A stretch of DNA of 64,000 nucleotides from Zygnema cylindricum (lineage: Eukaryota > Streptophyta > Zygnematophyceae > Zygnematales > Zygnemataceae), in contig JBBHKE010000914.1 in NCBI GenBank assembly GCA_037447655.1, forward strand, positions 48,200 through 112,199, read 5' to 3'. The notes under the pieces were generated by a model. The model had not been told where the DNA came from and ran no database searches. It was given only the letters and a program-made list of their open reading frames with translations. The position numbers and the translations under genes were made by a program. Positions within the stretch are counted from its first letter, which is position 1. Each line of letters opens with the position of its first letter. Positions 1 to 11,862 of the stretch are shown here, piece by piece.

Positions 1-622
1 GTTAACCTTTTGTTTTCCACTAAAATCTTTTCCAACACTCTGTAGCTCCATGAAAAGTGTAGCAATCTCATTGCAAAAATCCAACATCTTCCCCCCTTTG
101 TATTCATATTCTTTAATTTTTTTATTGCTAACTGTTATTTCTATATCTTACCACTTTAATACAACTGTATAAAGCCATCCAAAGATCGGATGCCCTTTCT
201 ACATGCAAATGAGGACATGCAAGCCCTTGAGTAAGATGGCGGAGGATGAAGTGCTTTGCCGCCATATTGTTGAAGTCCCAGGTAACAGTATCATTCTCCT
301 CGTTTCTCGGAATTGGTGACATGAATGCTGAACAAGTTGATATTGGTGTGGTCGTCTCCTTCTCCATTCTTTTGTCTACCACCTCTTCTTCCTTTGTCTC
401 CTCCGTTGAAGATGGATCTGCTTTCCTTGTGAATCTGCTTCCTCCAAACCATGGAGGGATTCCAAGACTTGATGTACGCCCCACTCGTCCACTCACTATC
501 CCCCAAAACCTTTTCTAGCATAGAGCTTTTGTCATCATAATTTCCCAGTATATGAAGCCAGTTCCATTAAAGATGGGTACCATAGAGGGTGGCCCCATAA
601 CGTGCAACTCTGAGACCTCCAT
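1..622 (-). pseudogene. Copia-type gag remnant, N-terminal part, family A
   Basis: Reads right to left and runs off the window start. The Gag reading frame begins with an ATG at 622 (MEVSEL...) and includes FNGTGFIYWEI, the usual copia Gag entry motif. A stop follows at about residue 36, after which the frame resumes as a 122-residue open stretch (128-496) containing WDFNNMAAKHFILRHLTQG. The same residues occur in the gag of the element at 20.2-24.6 kb (WDFNNTVATHFILRRLT), which fixes the family. In Ty1/copia elements Gag forms the cytoplasmic particle. This copy has a stop and is cut by the window edge, so it is not functional. The protein assignment is inferred from motif and family match. 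Confidence 0.75.
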
Positions 623-1573
623 AAGTCCTCAAAATGGACAGCTTCCAAGAAGCCTCTAGGATAATCCTAACCCCTTTGTGTTTCAGCAAGAACAACTGCC
701 ACCCTAGTAGACAAAAACTTTGACCACCTCCACCCTTTTGAAGGCAAGACTCCCGTGAGTTGATAACAAAAAGAATCTCTAAATTTGCTCCCTTGAGCAG
801 TAAGTTATGGAGGGTCAAAGTTGACCTTTTATATATAAGCTCTTTGGGAGAGAGGGTCATATCTATAAATTTTTCTAAGTCCTATCTCTCTCACAAACTT
901 TATCTATTGATGTACGGAACCAATCATATTACACTTCCATACACAAAAGTACAGCTGCTGGTGTACTTTTTGTACATATACTGTACGACATGGCCTAAAT
1001 GTCGACACATGTTATATTCGGATTCTGTCCCGTAATCCCCGGAGATTCCGCGATCCAACGTAATTTTGCCACGTGTCATTCAATGTTGCGATGACCACAA
1101 ACCGCCGAGATTCTCTTCAGCGATCTTAGCTTTCTTCCCGGCCGTCCCATTGAATGCAGATTTAAATCGTCGGTGTCATAAACACTTGCGCGATATTTGC
1201 TTCGTTAAAGAAACAAATGCGCATTACTTGTTTTTTATACATACCGTAATCCGTACTTTTATACAACTAGATCTATGTATCCCGTAAAAAGTTACTATTA
1301 AATGAATTATCCTACGTGGTAATATTTAAATAAATAACAAACCGTATAGCATGTATCACCAGTCCTAGACTTAACGGATAAGTCTATCGGCTACCGGTTG
1401 CCTAACGTTCGGTAGGTACCAGTATCAAATCCTGGTTCTGGCTCTAGCTTCCTCTCCAAATTCTTAGTGACTGCGACAAGTGTGGGAGTTGGAGAGAGAA
1501 GTTAGAGATAGACTGCCTCGGCTTCTTTTTTGTATTACAATTTAGACCTAGAAAATACTAACAAGAACCAACA
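623..1573 (-). mobile_element. Leader plus LTR of family A, copy 1
   Basis: Lies directly upstream of the gag start above and matches five other blocks in this window (about 7.9-8.8, 10.5-11.9, 19.2-20.2, 24.6-25.5 and 63.6-64.0 kb). The right end reads ...AACCAACA at 1573, i.e. TGTTGGTT on the minus strand, a normal LTR start. The point where leader ends and LTR begins is not resolved, since no conventional TGG primer site is visible. The outer end abuts integrase coding sequence of an unrelated plus-strand copia, suggesting insertion into or truncation of that element. Confidence 0.7.
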
Positions 1574-4442
1574 ATTTCTACACTGACGTCAGGTGAAAAA
1601 GTCAACGGCTGTACATGTTGTAGTCAAGGGCGTCAGATCAGGAAACCTAATCCTTCCAAGGACACAAGTTTTTGGTATACTCGTCCACTTGAATAGGTAC
1701 ATCTGGATCTATGTGGCAATGTTAAGTTTGAGAGTCTAAGAGGAAATAAGTATGTAATGGTGATTGTGGACGATTACTCAAGATTTACATGGGTGTTTCT
1801 CTTCAAAAAAAAAATTCATGCATCCGCTAAATTTGAGGAGTGGTATGTTATGGCCAAACGCCAATGTGAACAGAAATTAAAGGCGGTTCGATTGGATAAT
1901 GGTGGAGAGTTCAAGGCATTTGATTTTTATTGTAAGAAATGGGGAATTTGACAAAAAATAACGGCATCATAGTCACTGGAGTCGAATGGAATTGCCGAGC
2001 GGAAAAATCGAACTCTTCAAGAAATGGTTCGTTCGATGATTCACGGTTCGGGAAGAAAGGAGTTTTTATGGGGAGACGCGATCTTAACGGCTAATTATAT
2101 TTGCAATCGTCGACCTTCCTCTATTTCGAGAAATAAGACACCTCATAAACTTTGATTCGGTCAAAAACACACATTAAACCATTTACGAATTTGGGGATGT
2201 CGAGCGTCGGTGTACATCGAATCAGTAAAGCGACGAAGTAAATTTTATTCTCGTACTTGGTCGAGAATTTTTGTGAGGTATAGCTCCAAAGGGAGTTTAT
2301 ACCGAGTGTTTGATCTGATCTATCATGTAGGGGAATAGAGTCGCAATGTCAACTTTCATGAGGATCTAAAAGTTGCAATTTCTCGTTCGGAAAAATTTTC
2401 TACTAATCATGATTTTCTTGAAGTGAATGATTCTCTATCTTTTCTTCACCTCGATGATTCAGATTCCGAAATGAGGCGGATCGGATCGTCAATATTAAGA
2501 GAGGGAAAGCTAATTCCAAAATTCATCCGGAATTAATTAATTTTGACGAGATCCGAAGTGACAAATCTCGAATGTCTTTTGACATTCGTCGATCTAAAAG
2601 CTCTAAATCTCGGAGCGTTTCGTTCCACGAGGACGAACCCAAATTTGATGGGAGAAAAAGAAAATGAAATTCCATTGAGAAGGAGCCAACGGGAGACAAG
2701 GGGGAAGAAACCCGATCGATTGTCATTTGATCGCAAAGGGGGAAATGTCGAAAATTCCAATTACTTTATTTCGGCCACCTCTAAGGAAGCATTTCTTTTG
2801 TAGCAATCATTGAGTGAGAACATGCGCGGTGATTCCCATTCTTATGCCGAGGCACAAATTTCTATAGATTGGGAGGATAAGTGGAAACCGGCATGGAAAA
2901 AAGAATTTAAATCGATCATCGATAATAAAACTTTTGAGGAGGTGAGTCTTCCGAAGGGGAAGAAGGCATTTGATGCTAAGTGGATATTTCAAAAAACACT
3001 TGGCGCTACGGGAGAGATAGTCAAACATAAAGCTAGATTTGTTTGTAATGGTTTCTAACAAGCAGAGGAGATTGATTATTCGGAAACATATACACCGATG
3101 GTGAAATTCGATTCTTTGAGAGTTTTAATTTTAATTGCGGCCGCTGAAAACAAGCATATACATATAATGGATGTGGAGACGCCCTTTATAAATGGAGAGT
3201 TAGAGGAAGAGGTGTATATGAAGGTGCCCAAAGGTGTGCCTTCGAAGGGAGGAAAAGTATGGCGTCTGTGAAAGTCCTTGTACCGATTAAAGCAAGAGCC
3301 CAAAACCTGGTACCTTCGTCTTCATAAGGTACTTATTGACTTTGATTTCATACAGTTTCAGATTCCGGAGTGTACGTTAAGGGAGAGGGAAAGGACCAAA
3401 TTATTTTTTTGGTGTATGTCGATGACTTTCTAATGATTAGTGACAAGTTATTTGTCATTAATGGGTTAAAAGAGTACCTTAAAGTACATTTTAAAGTGAC
3501 AGATCTTGGAGAAGTATGTTACATTTTGGGGATAGAAGTCATAAGGTCTAGCGAGAGTGTAAATAAATTAAGTCAAGCTCAGTTTTGTAGAGAGGTATTT
3601 ACTAGATTTGGTGTGATTAGCACGAAACCTGTCTCGACGCCATTAGATCCAAAAGTACAATATAAAAAGTACGAAAAGGAAGAAAATGTATCTGTTCCAT
3701 ATCATGAGGCAGTTGGTAGTTTAATGTACCTAAGCGTAGGCACGCGTCCAAATATTGTGGCGGCAGCGTCACTTGTCAGTCGTTACTGCAACGCTCCGAA
3801 AAAGAATCATTAGGAGGAAAGGAATTTTAGAAGGCAAGGAATCATTAGGAGGCAAGGAATCATAAGGAGGTAGTGAAACGAATACTTCGCTATTTGGTTG
3901 GTACGATTGAGTTTGGTTTGGTGTTTAAGACCAAACGAGACCCTTTCCAGTGTATCGGTTAGTACGATGCAGAATTGGGGAGGAGATTTCGACAATGGAA
4001 AATCCACATCAGGTTACGCATTTATTATGGGCGATGCAACGGTTTCTAGGAGCTTGCGCCTCCAACCTACGGTTGCACTAAGCTCCACTGAGGCCAAATA
4101 TATGTCGGCGTGTCATACGTCAAAAGCATCTGTGTGGATCAAAGAGATGCTCGATGAGTTGGGCATTGTGATTGGTTGTCTACATTTTTTTTTTGACAGC
4201 ATGAGCTCGATGGGGCTTGTGAAAAATCTGGTCTTCCTCAATCATACAAAACATATCCGGATACAGTGGCACTTCATACGAGATTTGGTGGCTTCGAAAG
4301 AAATCGAGTTCCTATAAATGTTACCTTTGGAGGAGGCCGCAAATATGTTGACTAAGGCTGCGGTCTACGAGTTACTTTTACGGTATAGACCTAAACTAGG
4401 GTTATTTTCAGTTTGAGAGAGGGCTTCACAAAGAGAGGGGGG
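1574..4442 (+). pseudogene. Decayed copia pol: integrase, RT, RNase H
   Basis: Plus-strand copia polyprotein remnant in the order integrase, reverse transcriptase, RNase H. A pre-integrase stretch (about 1600-1700, Cys pair, then RPLE) leads into the integrase core at 1757-1951 (VDDYSRFTWVF, then RLDNGGEFKAF). The next motif NGIAERKNRTLQEM follows after a TGA and a frame change. RT begins near 2860 (WKKEFKSIIDNKTF, KHKARFVCNGF) and has YVDD at 3414-3425. RNase H spans roughly 3960-4390 (LSSTEAKYMSACHT). Stops occur at about 1949, 3056 and 3268, and frames shift repeatedly, so the element is dead. No gag, protease or 5' LTR is present. A purine tract ending in AGAGAGGGGGG at about 4441 is the polypurine tract before the 3' LTR. 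Confidence 0.88.
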
Positions 4443-5680
4443 TTGTTAGATTCTTTGTGAAACGGCGTCTCAGTTTTTTAAGCGCCGTAATATATATTAT
4501 ATAGTTCGCGTGTGATTTTGTTTGGAGTTGCGTGTTAGTATAGTTATAGTTTGGTTTCGGTTTGGTTTTTTGAGTGAGAAGTACATTAGTACTTTAAGTT
4601 AGTACGACGTTTCATATATTTGAATAGTACCGCGTATAGTATGTTAGTTTGCTTGTACTTTTGTTTGATTGGTTCGCGAGCGTACTTTTGTACGTAGTGC
4701 GATCCTTAGTACTTTGTTTGTTTGAGTTTGGAGTATTTAGGAGTTAGGGTATGTCCCCATGTACTTGTAACTTAGCGAACTTACTTTGTATTTTAGCGTG
4801 GATCCGCCAAACCCGGTTTTCAAATGTCCCTATGTCTGTAAGGACGAAATCGTAACTTATGCTGTGACGATTGTATACGTCGACAATACCTGTGACGGTT
4901 GTCAACGTCTACAATTTGTTGTCGCACGCTATTTTTTGGAACTGCTTATGACGTCGCATGGCTAACCGTGACATTGTAGACGTACTGCATTCCAGTTTGG
5001 CAATTTCATGGTTAAAGAAGATGCGCTTTGCCCTTCGCGTCGCCTGTTCGCTCGAGGTGAAATGGCATCGGAATTTGAAGACCCCTGCAAATAAAAAAAT
5101 CGTACTGGACGAAAACATACAAAATCAAACAAACTGTGCTTCTTTTCGTCTTATTATAACGCAAAGAGATAGAACATAGCGAACTATGTACTTTTTTCTG
5201 TCCTTGGAAATCGTAGGAAATTTTTCGATATTTACGGCACGTGCGAAAATATGTTCCTATTTGTCAATCAAAAAAACTTAATTTTAAATCAGATCGCGCA
5301 TGTGTTTTAAACAAAAGTTTGAAGATGACGTTTTTTGTCGTAGAAGTGGGTCGAAAAGCACACGACGACAAATTTTCGTACATCCTAAGTTCAAGGATGA
5401 CGCAAATTGTACTCTACACATTTGTGATTCCTTCGTACGGTTGCAACTTAGGTAGTACGGCGCTAAGTTTTACGGCAAAACGACAGAAAAAAACCCTTAC
5501 TTATGCACGTGGGGACACATCCTTACTCGTTTTGGGAAAAGATGAATCTTTGTAAAAGGGGAAAATTTCCGGTGAAATATATTTGTCTTTTGTTGGAGTG
5601 CTCTTTTCTTGCTCCTTCTTACTTCCACGTTTTATTCTATCTTTCTTCTATCAATAAGTGATTCGATCCTTACAGTTTAC
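4443..5680 (+). mobile_element. Putative 3' LTR of the copia at 1.6-4.4 kb
   Basis: Starts with TGTTAGATTC immediately after the polypurine tract, as expected for a copia LTR. The far end is uncertain; CAGTTTACA near 5680 is one candidate. A separate inverted-repeat element (4741-5528) appears to sit inside it. No partner LTR is visible, so the end cannot be confirmed. Confidence 0.45.
4741..5528. mobile_element. Terminal-inverted-repeat element, ~790 bp, non-coding
   Basis: The left end GAGTTAGGGTATGTCCCC and the right end (reverse complement GAGTAAGGATGTGTCCCC) form imperfect inverted repeats of about 30 bp. The right ~150 bp recurs in reverse orientation at 40038-40195. No transposase is recognisable; short ORFs inside look incidental. 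Best read as a non-autonomous DNA transposon. The superfamily is unknown. Confidence 0.6.
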
Positions 5681-5682
5681 AT

Positions 5683-5760
5683 CTTTTGGTCTTTATTGTT
5701 ATTATTTTCTTTTCCCTGTTTCTTTTGGTCCTTATTGTTACTATTTTCTTTTCCTTGTTT
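5683..5760. repeat. Two-unit tandem repeat, ~39 bp units
   Basis: Two adjacent copies of a T-rich unit beginning CTTTTGGTC and containing ATTTTCTTTTCC, differing at a few bases. Confidence 0.7.
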
Positions 5761-7233
5761 TTGAAGTCTTGTGACACCTTATGGACACTTCATAAACATT
5801 ACATTTCCCACTGTTGATTACAATTATTTTTTTCTGTTTTTTTTTTGTGTTATTTGGAGCTTTAATTCTTAAATACCTATTCCACAAACCCGAGTAAGAG
5901 TAAGACAACAGTCATTTTAGAATGGATGTAGGAGTTAGACTATATGCATTTCATATCTATGGTTGGAAAAAAATTTGAATTTAGTTACTCAAAAAGGATG
6001 ACGTTGAGGTATATGTACATTTTGTGACTTACATTTAATTTTTGTTTGTTGTTTAGTTTTATTCTACTAGGCATCACCTCTATACTCAAAAACCAAATTG
6101 CAAAAAAGTGATATTAACTTTGAATACTCTTACACTTCAACTTAATATGGGCTAAAAGATTATCCACGAAAAATAATATATATATATATATATGTAAAAC
6201 GGTTACTTAAAACAATATTTTTTTTGGCATTTGTACATTATATTTAGAGCTCATCGAATAAAGCGCTTAACAGGGGTAAAAACATGAAATTTGGAGCACT
6301 ATAAAATGACACACAATTCCGTATACAATTACCAATGGTAGTTGTAATTGTAAAAATTACAGATTTATTAGATCGTTAAAGAAAGTATGACATTCTTTTG
6401 AAGTTTTCTAAACAAATCTAATGAAAACCGGATGTCTATGACCATTTGTTTTTGCCCTTTTAAACATCATCGTTTAACCAAAAGACTACAAAATTTGTTG
6501 CCATACATTTATAAATAAGGTTGATGAAGAGGTTTTTGATTAAATAATATCTACATAATGTTTTTTGACTTTGTGTGATACAATTAAAGAGTTTAAATAT
6601 TTTTAAATGCACAAATTTTGATAGTGTTAGGTTTCACCATATTTTGAAGATTACTCTGTATCTAGTCAAATAAAAATTATCTCCACCAATATGCGAGACT
6701 CGATTCAAAGGTATTTACACATATCTGCACACATATATGTATGTGAATATAAGGAAAAGGATAAATATATGTTATGACAATCAAAAGATATAACATTAAA
6801 AAAATAATACCGATTTTGAGACGTCAAAAGGGGAAAAAGTAAACATGCAGTGAAAACAACCCTTTCGGGGAAAATGGACACTTAATCATTTTGGGATTTT
6901 TTAGGGTTATTTTAGAGGTGTTCAGAAGGGTTTCTTTGGAGCCTTTTGAAGATTTTTTTTTGTGAGGTTTATTTAGGGGAACATTTTCGCTATAAAAAGT
7001 TTTTTTCAGGGTTTAAATTGCTATCAAATTTTCTAATTTTGCAGAAATTTATCCAACAATTTATAATCAGGAACCTTTGACATTAGTTGGCCCAAAGGAA
7101 AGTAGAACTCGATCGACATAAGTCACAATTTTTTTTCGAAATCTCTTATCAACGAAAAAGAGGTTGGCTCTACAAAGGTCTCCGAAGATGGTAGCTGTTT
7201 AAGAAATACGACAAAAAAAAATACAAGAAACAA
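5761..7233. other. AT-rich stretch without a recognisable gene
   Basis: No ORF or exon could be supported on either strand. It holds a (TA)n run at about 6175-6193 and, at 6890-7010, a T/G-rich segment with several TTTTAGGG-like words. Confidence 0.5.
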
Positions 7234-7384
7234 AAAACGGCCTCAGAATACTGTAAAATTTGTAATTCGTATCAGAAAAATGGAAGTTGTGGAAGCAAAG
7301 GCGTTTGCAAACCGAAATCAAAAGATGTGTTTAAATGTTCATGTAACAAAGGATTTTTCGACCCAAGAAATTTTACTTGTAAAC
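7234..7384 (+). CDS. EGF-like exon (partial gene), receptor-type
   Basis: One open stretch whose translation has the cysteine spacing of an EGF-like module: EYCKICNSYQKNGSCG, then GVC, then FKCSCNKGF and FTCK. It ends at a good donor (AAAC|GTGAGT at 7384/7385). The CG-x2-G-x-C and C-x-C-x2-GF pattern resembles the EGF part of plant S-domain or wall-associated receptor kinases, so an extracellular ligand-binding role is possible, but no kinase, lectin or signal peptide was found nearby. The start is not certain; a weak acceptor (TACAAG) is the best choice. A degenerate paralogous exon lies at 9235-9445 on the other strand. It may be a relic exon. Confidence 0.5.
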
Positions 7385-7439
7385 GTGAGTTATTTTACAA
7401 TTATGTGTTTTTCTAACATGTGAAATGCTGAAATCCCTC

Positions 7440-7885
7440 CATATCTTCCTCTTTCACCGCACACTCTCTCTCTAAAACGACCTCTTCCTCTTTCTCTACC
7501 TCACCCTCTCCCTTGTCCTCTTCCTCTTCCTCTCCCCCTCTCTCTCTCTCCCTCTACCACTCTCCCTCTTTATCCCTCTCTCTCCCTCTCGCTCTTTGTT
7601 TTTTGTTTTATTTTATCTTTAGCCTTAAATTGCTGACATTTGGTGAAAACATCGTGTTTTCGTCAATGATTTTGAGCCAACAAGGTTTATTAAATCTGAG
7701 GACTCCAAATACACCAATCACACATTCAAAATTTTATATTTTTTCAGTATATGTGAAATACAAAATTCCCTCCATATCTCTCTCTTTCACCCCACTATCT
7801 CTCTCAATCTCCCCTTTTTCCTCTCAATCTCCCTCTTTCCCTCCCTCTCCCTTATCCTTTTTCTCAAACCTCTCCCGCTTCCTCT
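7440..7885. repeat. Pyrimidine-rich (CT)n tract
   Basis: Two blocks of degenerate CT-rich sequence (7440-7600 and 7770-7885) around a less biased centre. Apparent Ser/Leu/Pro ORFs here come from composition and are not genes. Confidence 0.75.
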
Positions 7886-7889
7886 CCCT

Positions 7890-8810
7890 CTCACCTTTGA
7901 AATTCTATGGGCTCCATTACCACACAGAATTCACAGATCCAAAGAAGCTAATCTAGATAGTGCCGACTCCAAGTTTATATAAACCCAAATGATTGACCCC
8001 TTGACAATCAGAACCCCATTACCGTTTTACCCTGTGAAAAAGACTTTCTGTGTGATCAGTTCCACTAAACAATGCAAAGTTAGAAAATGAGTTTTGGACA
8101 CATTCACCCTCTTTGACTTTCCCTTAAAAATTGAACCACCATGATAGGCAAGAACTCTGACCGACAACAACTTTTTGTAGCTTGGACTCCCTTGAGTCTG
8201 CAGCAAAAATAACTAATGAAAATAGTCTACTGAATTGATAGTTATGGTTGGCCAAAGTTTGCCTTTTATACAAGATGCTCTCTAAGAGAGGCGGCTATCT
8301 ACCCAAATATTCTAAGTCCTAAAACCCCTCTCTAAGCCCCCTAGGACTGAGGTACGGACCAATCGCAGTAGTGTATAGTACATAAAAGGTACAGGTGTCA
8401 GTGTACCTTTTGTAGGGCCATCTACGACATGGCTAAGTAGGTGACACATGATATATCCGGATTTTTTCCTATAATTCTCGGAGATGCTGCAAGGCAATGT
8501 GATCGCGCAACGTGCCAATTGAAGTGGCGATGACCGCAAATCGCCAAAAACCTACTCCGCAATCTCAACATCCATCGTGGCTGTTTGATCTAAACCGCAT
8601 TCAATTATAGCTGTTGAAAATTGCGCAAGCAGACTGCTTACTTATCGAACAAACGCGCCGTGATCCGCTCCGGCCACCTTCCCTACCCGCATCTATATTA
8701 AATCAGACTATGCACTAAGTATATATTTTTTGTTAAATGAATTAGTCTACATAACTATTTAAATATTTATCAAACCCAATGTATATTAGCAATAGTCTTT
8801 TCTAAACATT
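7890..8810 (-). mobile_element. Family A leader/LTR, copy 2
   Basis: Matches copy 1 in order and orientation and is the reverse complement of 10.7-11.9 kb. Shared words include GACTCCCTTGAGTCTGCA, AAGTTATGG and TTCTAAGTCCTA. The LTR is incomplete at its right (outer) end near 8810. No gag follows. Confidence 0.75.
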
Positions 8811-9234
8811 CGCCTGATTCGTGGATGTCAAAAAATGCTAATGGCCAAGATGATTTGAACAACAATTTCGTACATGCACATATTTTAGTGTGGAAATATT
8901 CTGCACCGAAAATTTTTACAAAGCAGTTTACAAATTAGAGTATACGAATAGTTTATTTCGGTAATCCAATTGAAAAAATTTATACCTGTGAAGGAAACCT
9001 AAGATAATCCACTGAATGTGCGCTAAAACCCCAGGTCCCATAATCCCAAGAATATATCCTCGTTTTAAAATCTCCATTTATTTGCATAATTACTTACATA
9101 AAATTTCGCTTCAAATTTTACAACCATAAATGGAAGATGCCATTAGGACATGCCATTAATATCAATACGTCAATAAAGAAGAATGTAGTTTAAATAAAAA
9201 AAAAAAAAAAAATTATATACATTAAGAAACTCAC
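8811..9234. other. No gene seen
   Basis: AT-rich DNA with a poly-A run near 9199. Nothing supportable on either strand. Confidence 0.4.
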
Positions 9235-9445
9235 CTTTACAAGTAAAACTATTTCTGGAATTGAAAACCCTTTGTTGTAGACACATTTGACTGCAAAAGT
9301 AGAAATTGGGGTACAAACCCCTTTAGGGCCGCAACTCCCTTGAACTTGATAAGCATTACAAAACTCTTCACATTCAGTTGATGGTCTTTCGTTGAAAAAT
9401 TTAACCCCACCTTTATCATTTATACAGTTACCATTTTGGTAAACA
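9235..9445 (-). pseudogene. Degenerate EGF-like exon, paralogue of 7.2 kb
   Basis: Minus-strand translation reads YQNGNCINDKGGVKFF, then CEEFCNAYQVQGSCGPKGVC, parallel to the exon at 7234-7384. Later the expected C-x-C becomes KCVYNKGF (second Cys to Tyr), and a one-base shift is needed to recover the final NSFTCK. A donor-like GTGAGTTT follows at the low-coordinate end. The lost cysteine and frameshift mark it as decayed. It lies between the two inverted family A LTRs. Confidence 0.5.
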
Positions 9446-9512
9446 ATATCGGAATTGACTCACGGCTTATTTAAAAAATAACTAAAAAATAGTTGTTTTG
9501 TATGTCAAGTAA

Positions 9513-9649
9513 AGGATCTATACGATCAAACGATGGGGAATATATAACATCTATGATGCGGGTCAAAAAGTTGTTGGAAATGTTCCTGAACACAAGTGGC
9601 AAAAACATCAATATGTTAAGCTGTATGATTTTTGAGTTTTGCTACACTG
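9513..9649 (+). pseudogene. Unidentified coding-like fragment
   Basis: The plus-strand translation contains GIYNIYDAGQKVVGNVPE followed by KLYDF and a stop. A shorter relative occurs at 10229-10318 (DKVIIGQVPANENCKVYEIS). The shared pattern (D-x-K-V-[IV]-x-G-x-V-P) suggests duplicated exons of one gene family. No domain was recognised. Confidence 0.3.
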
Positions 9650-9959
9650 AAGCTCATTTATGATGGCAAGAAAAAAAAAATTATGATATGATATTATGCA
9701 TGAAATGTGTACACATTTATGGCACAGAACTTTTCCATAACCAAAAATTTGCAAAAGAAGTTATTTCTATCAACAAGTGATAGCTACCATCTACCTTTTT
9801 CTTGACTTGTAGTTGAGACTAAGACGCAACTCTCTTTCCAATTCATTATATTATTACTATTCTGACAATTATATTATCCAAAAGAATTGTTCATTCGAAT
9901 GCCATAAAGTTATTTAGACAAAAACACACAATTCCAATAGCATTGAAATCCCGAGTGAA

Positions 9960-10495
9960 ATGTTGAGAGGGAGAGAGAAAGAGTGAGAGAGAGAGGGATA
10001 GAGCAGGGGAGAATGATAGAAATTCCATATAATTTTATGGCCATTATAGTAGGAAAAATACAAACGCACTGGATAGCAAATAAAAGTGAGAATATAACAA
10101 GACTGCATCGCGGTGGTATTCAAGAGGTCAACAACGTACAAGTGTTAAAATTGGAGAGTCTCCGAAAAAAAATGTAATAAGCAAATTTATTCACGTGATG
10201 ACTTAAAAATATTCAATCCCGGTGGATAAATTCAAGGATTTTTGTATTTTTCCGATAAAGTTATTATTGGCCAAGTTCCTGCAAACGAAAATTGTAAGGT
10301 TTATGAAATTTCTTTCAGATATAAATTCTCAAACTCCAAGTTTGATAAAAAATATTGCATAGGTACAAAATATGTTCAACTTGAATACATATATATACAT
10401 AGGTAGATAGAGAGGGTGATAGATAGGTTGAGAGAAAGAGAGAGACGAGATAGATAGAGAGGAGAGAAAAAGAGAGAAGGAGAGTGAGAGAGATT
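9960..10495. repeat. Short GA-rich simple repeats
   Basis: Two clusters of GAGAGA-type sequence (9964-10012 and 10400-10495) flank the second unidentified coding-like fragment (10229-10318). No intact gene was seen. Confidence 0.6.
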
Positions 10496-10537
10496 TCTGC
10501 CAAAGGTCAAGAAATAGATGTAAAATGGACATCATTT

Positions 10538-11862
10538 TGATATTTGAGTATTTTCTAGGTCTTTATTAGGATAGAAAAAGTGCAAAGGCAGTCTGCCCCT
10601 GACTCCCTTCTCCAAGCCCCCACACTTGTTATAGTCACTAAATGCTGAATAGGGAGCTAGAGCCATGGCTGCCTAAGCTCACTGAAGAAGGCAAGGGGGT
10701 GGATTAGGTAGATTTACCAAAAGGTACTTGACGAACCCATGAATTGATCTTGGTACATGCCTTCCGTCAAGTCACTGTAGCCGTTAGTTTTAACCGTTAA
10801 GTCTATGACTAGTGTTACGATATATAAGGTTTGATAAATATATAAATTGTTACACGTAGATTAATTCGTTTAACGGCAAATAGATACTTAGTGCATAGAT
10901 ACAGTTTAATTTAGTACGGAGTACGGTACGGGGACAGAACGAATACCGCGCATTTGTTTTGCTATCGAAACAAATACCGCGCACCAATTTTGACGGCTAA
11001 CATTGAATGTCAGTTTAAATCGGACGACCATGATAAATGCAGAGATCACGAAATAGGTTTTTTGGCGTTTGCGGACGTCACCACTCCGAATGACACGTGG
11101 CGACATCGTACAAGTTGCGGAATCCCCGAAACGGAACACAACAAATCCGGATGTGACAAATGTCACATTCTAGCATCATCGTACAATGTCAGTACAGAAA
11201 GTACTCCGGCACCTGTACTTTCTCTACGTTACCGTTTTTTTGATGTGGCATGACCTGGCGCCACGTGGAGGGATAAGATTTGGAAGCAAGAATTTGAGCG
11301 AATCCGGATAGGACATGTGTTAACTTTTTAGCCATGTCGTACGATGGTCGTACAAAAGGTAAACCGGCACCTGTACCTTTATGTATTGTACTATAATTTG
11401 ATTGGTCCGTACCTCTGTACTAGAGGGTTAAAAGAGGGGTTTAGGACTTAGAATAATTTTGGTAGGTAGCTCCCTCTCCCAGAGAGCACCTTGTATAAAT
11501 GGCAAACTTTGGCCAACCATAACTATCAATTCAGTTGACCATTTTCAGTGATTCTTTTTGCTGCGGGCTCAAGGTAGTCTAAGCTACACAAGGGTGTAAT
11601 CGGTTAGACTATTTGCTTGCCAAGGTGGCTACATTTCTAAGGGAAATTCAAAGTGGGTGAATGTGTCCAAAACTCATATTCTAACTTTGCATTCTGTGGT
11701 GGGACTGAGCACACAGAAAGTCTTGTTTCACAGGGGTGAAGCTATAATGGGGTTTTGATTGTCAAGGGGTCAATCATTTGGGTTTGAATACACTTAGAGT
11801 CGCCACTATCTAGATTAGCTTCTTTTCATCTGCGAATTTTGTGTGGCAATGGAGCTCATAGA
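10538..11862 (+). mobile_element. Family A LTR plus leader, copy 3, inverted
   Basis: Opposite orientation to the other five copies. It starts near 10538 (TGATATTTGAGTATTTTC, matching the outer end of copy 1) and ends at 11862 at the same internal point as copy 2 (GAATTTCACA, against TTTGAAATTC on the left). With copy 2 it forms inverted repeats of roughly 0.9 kb around 8.8-10.7 kb. No gag follows. Confidence 0.75.
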
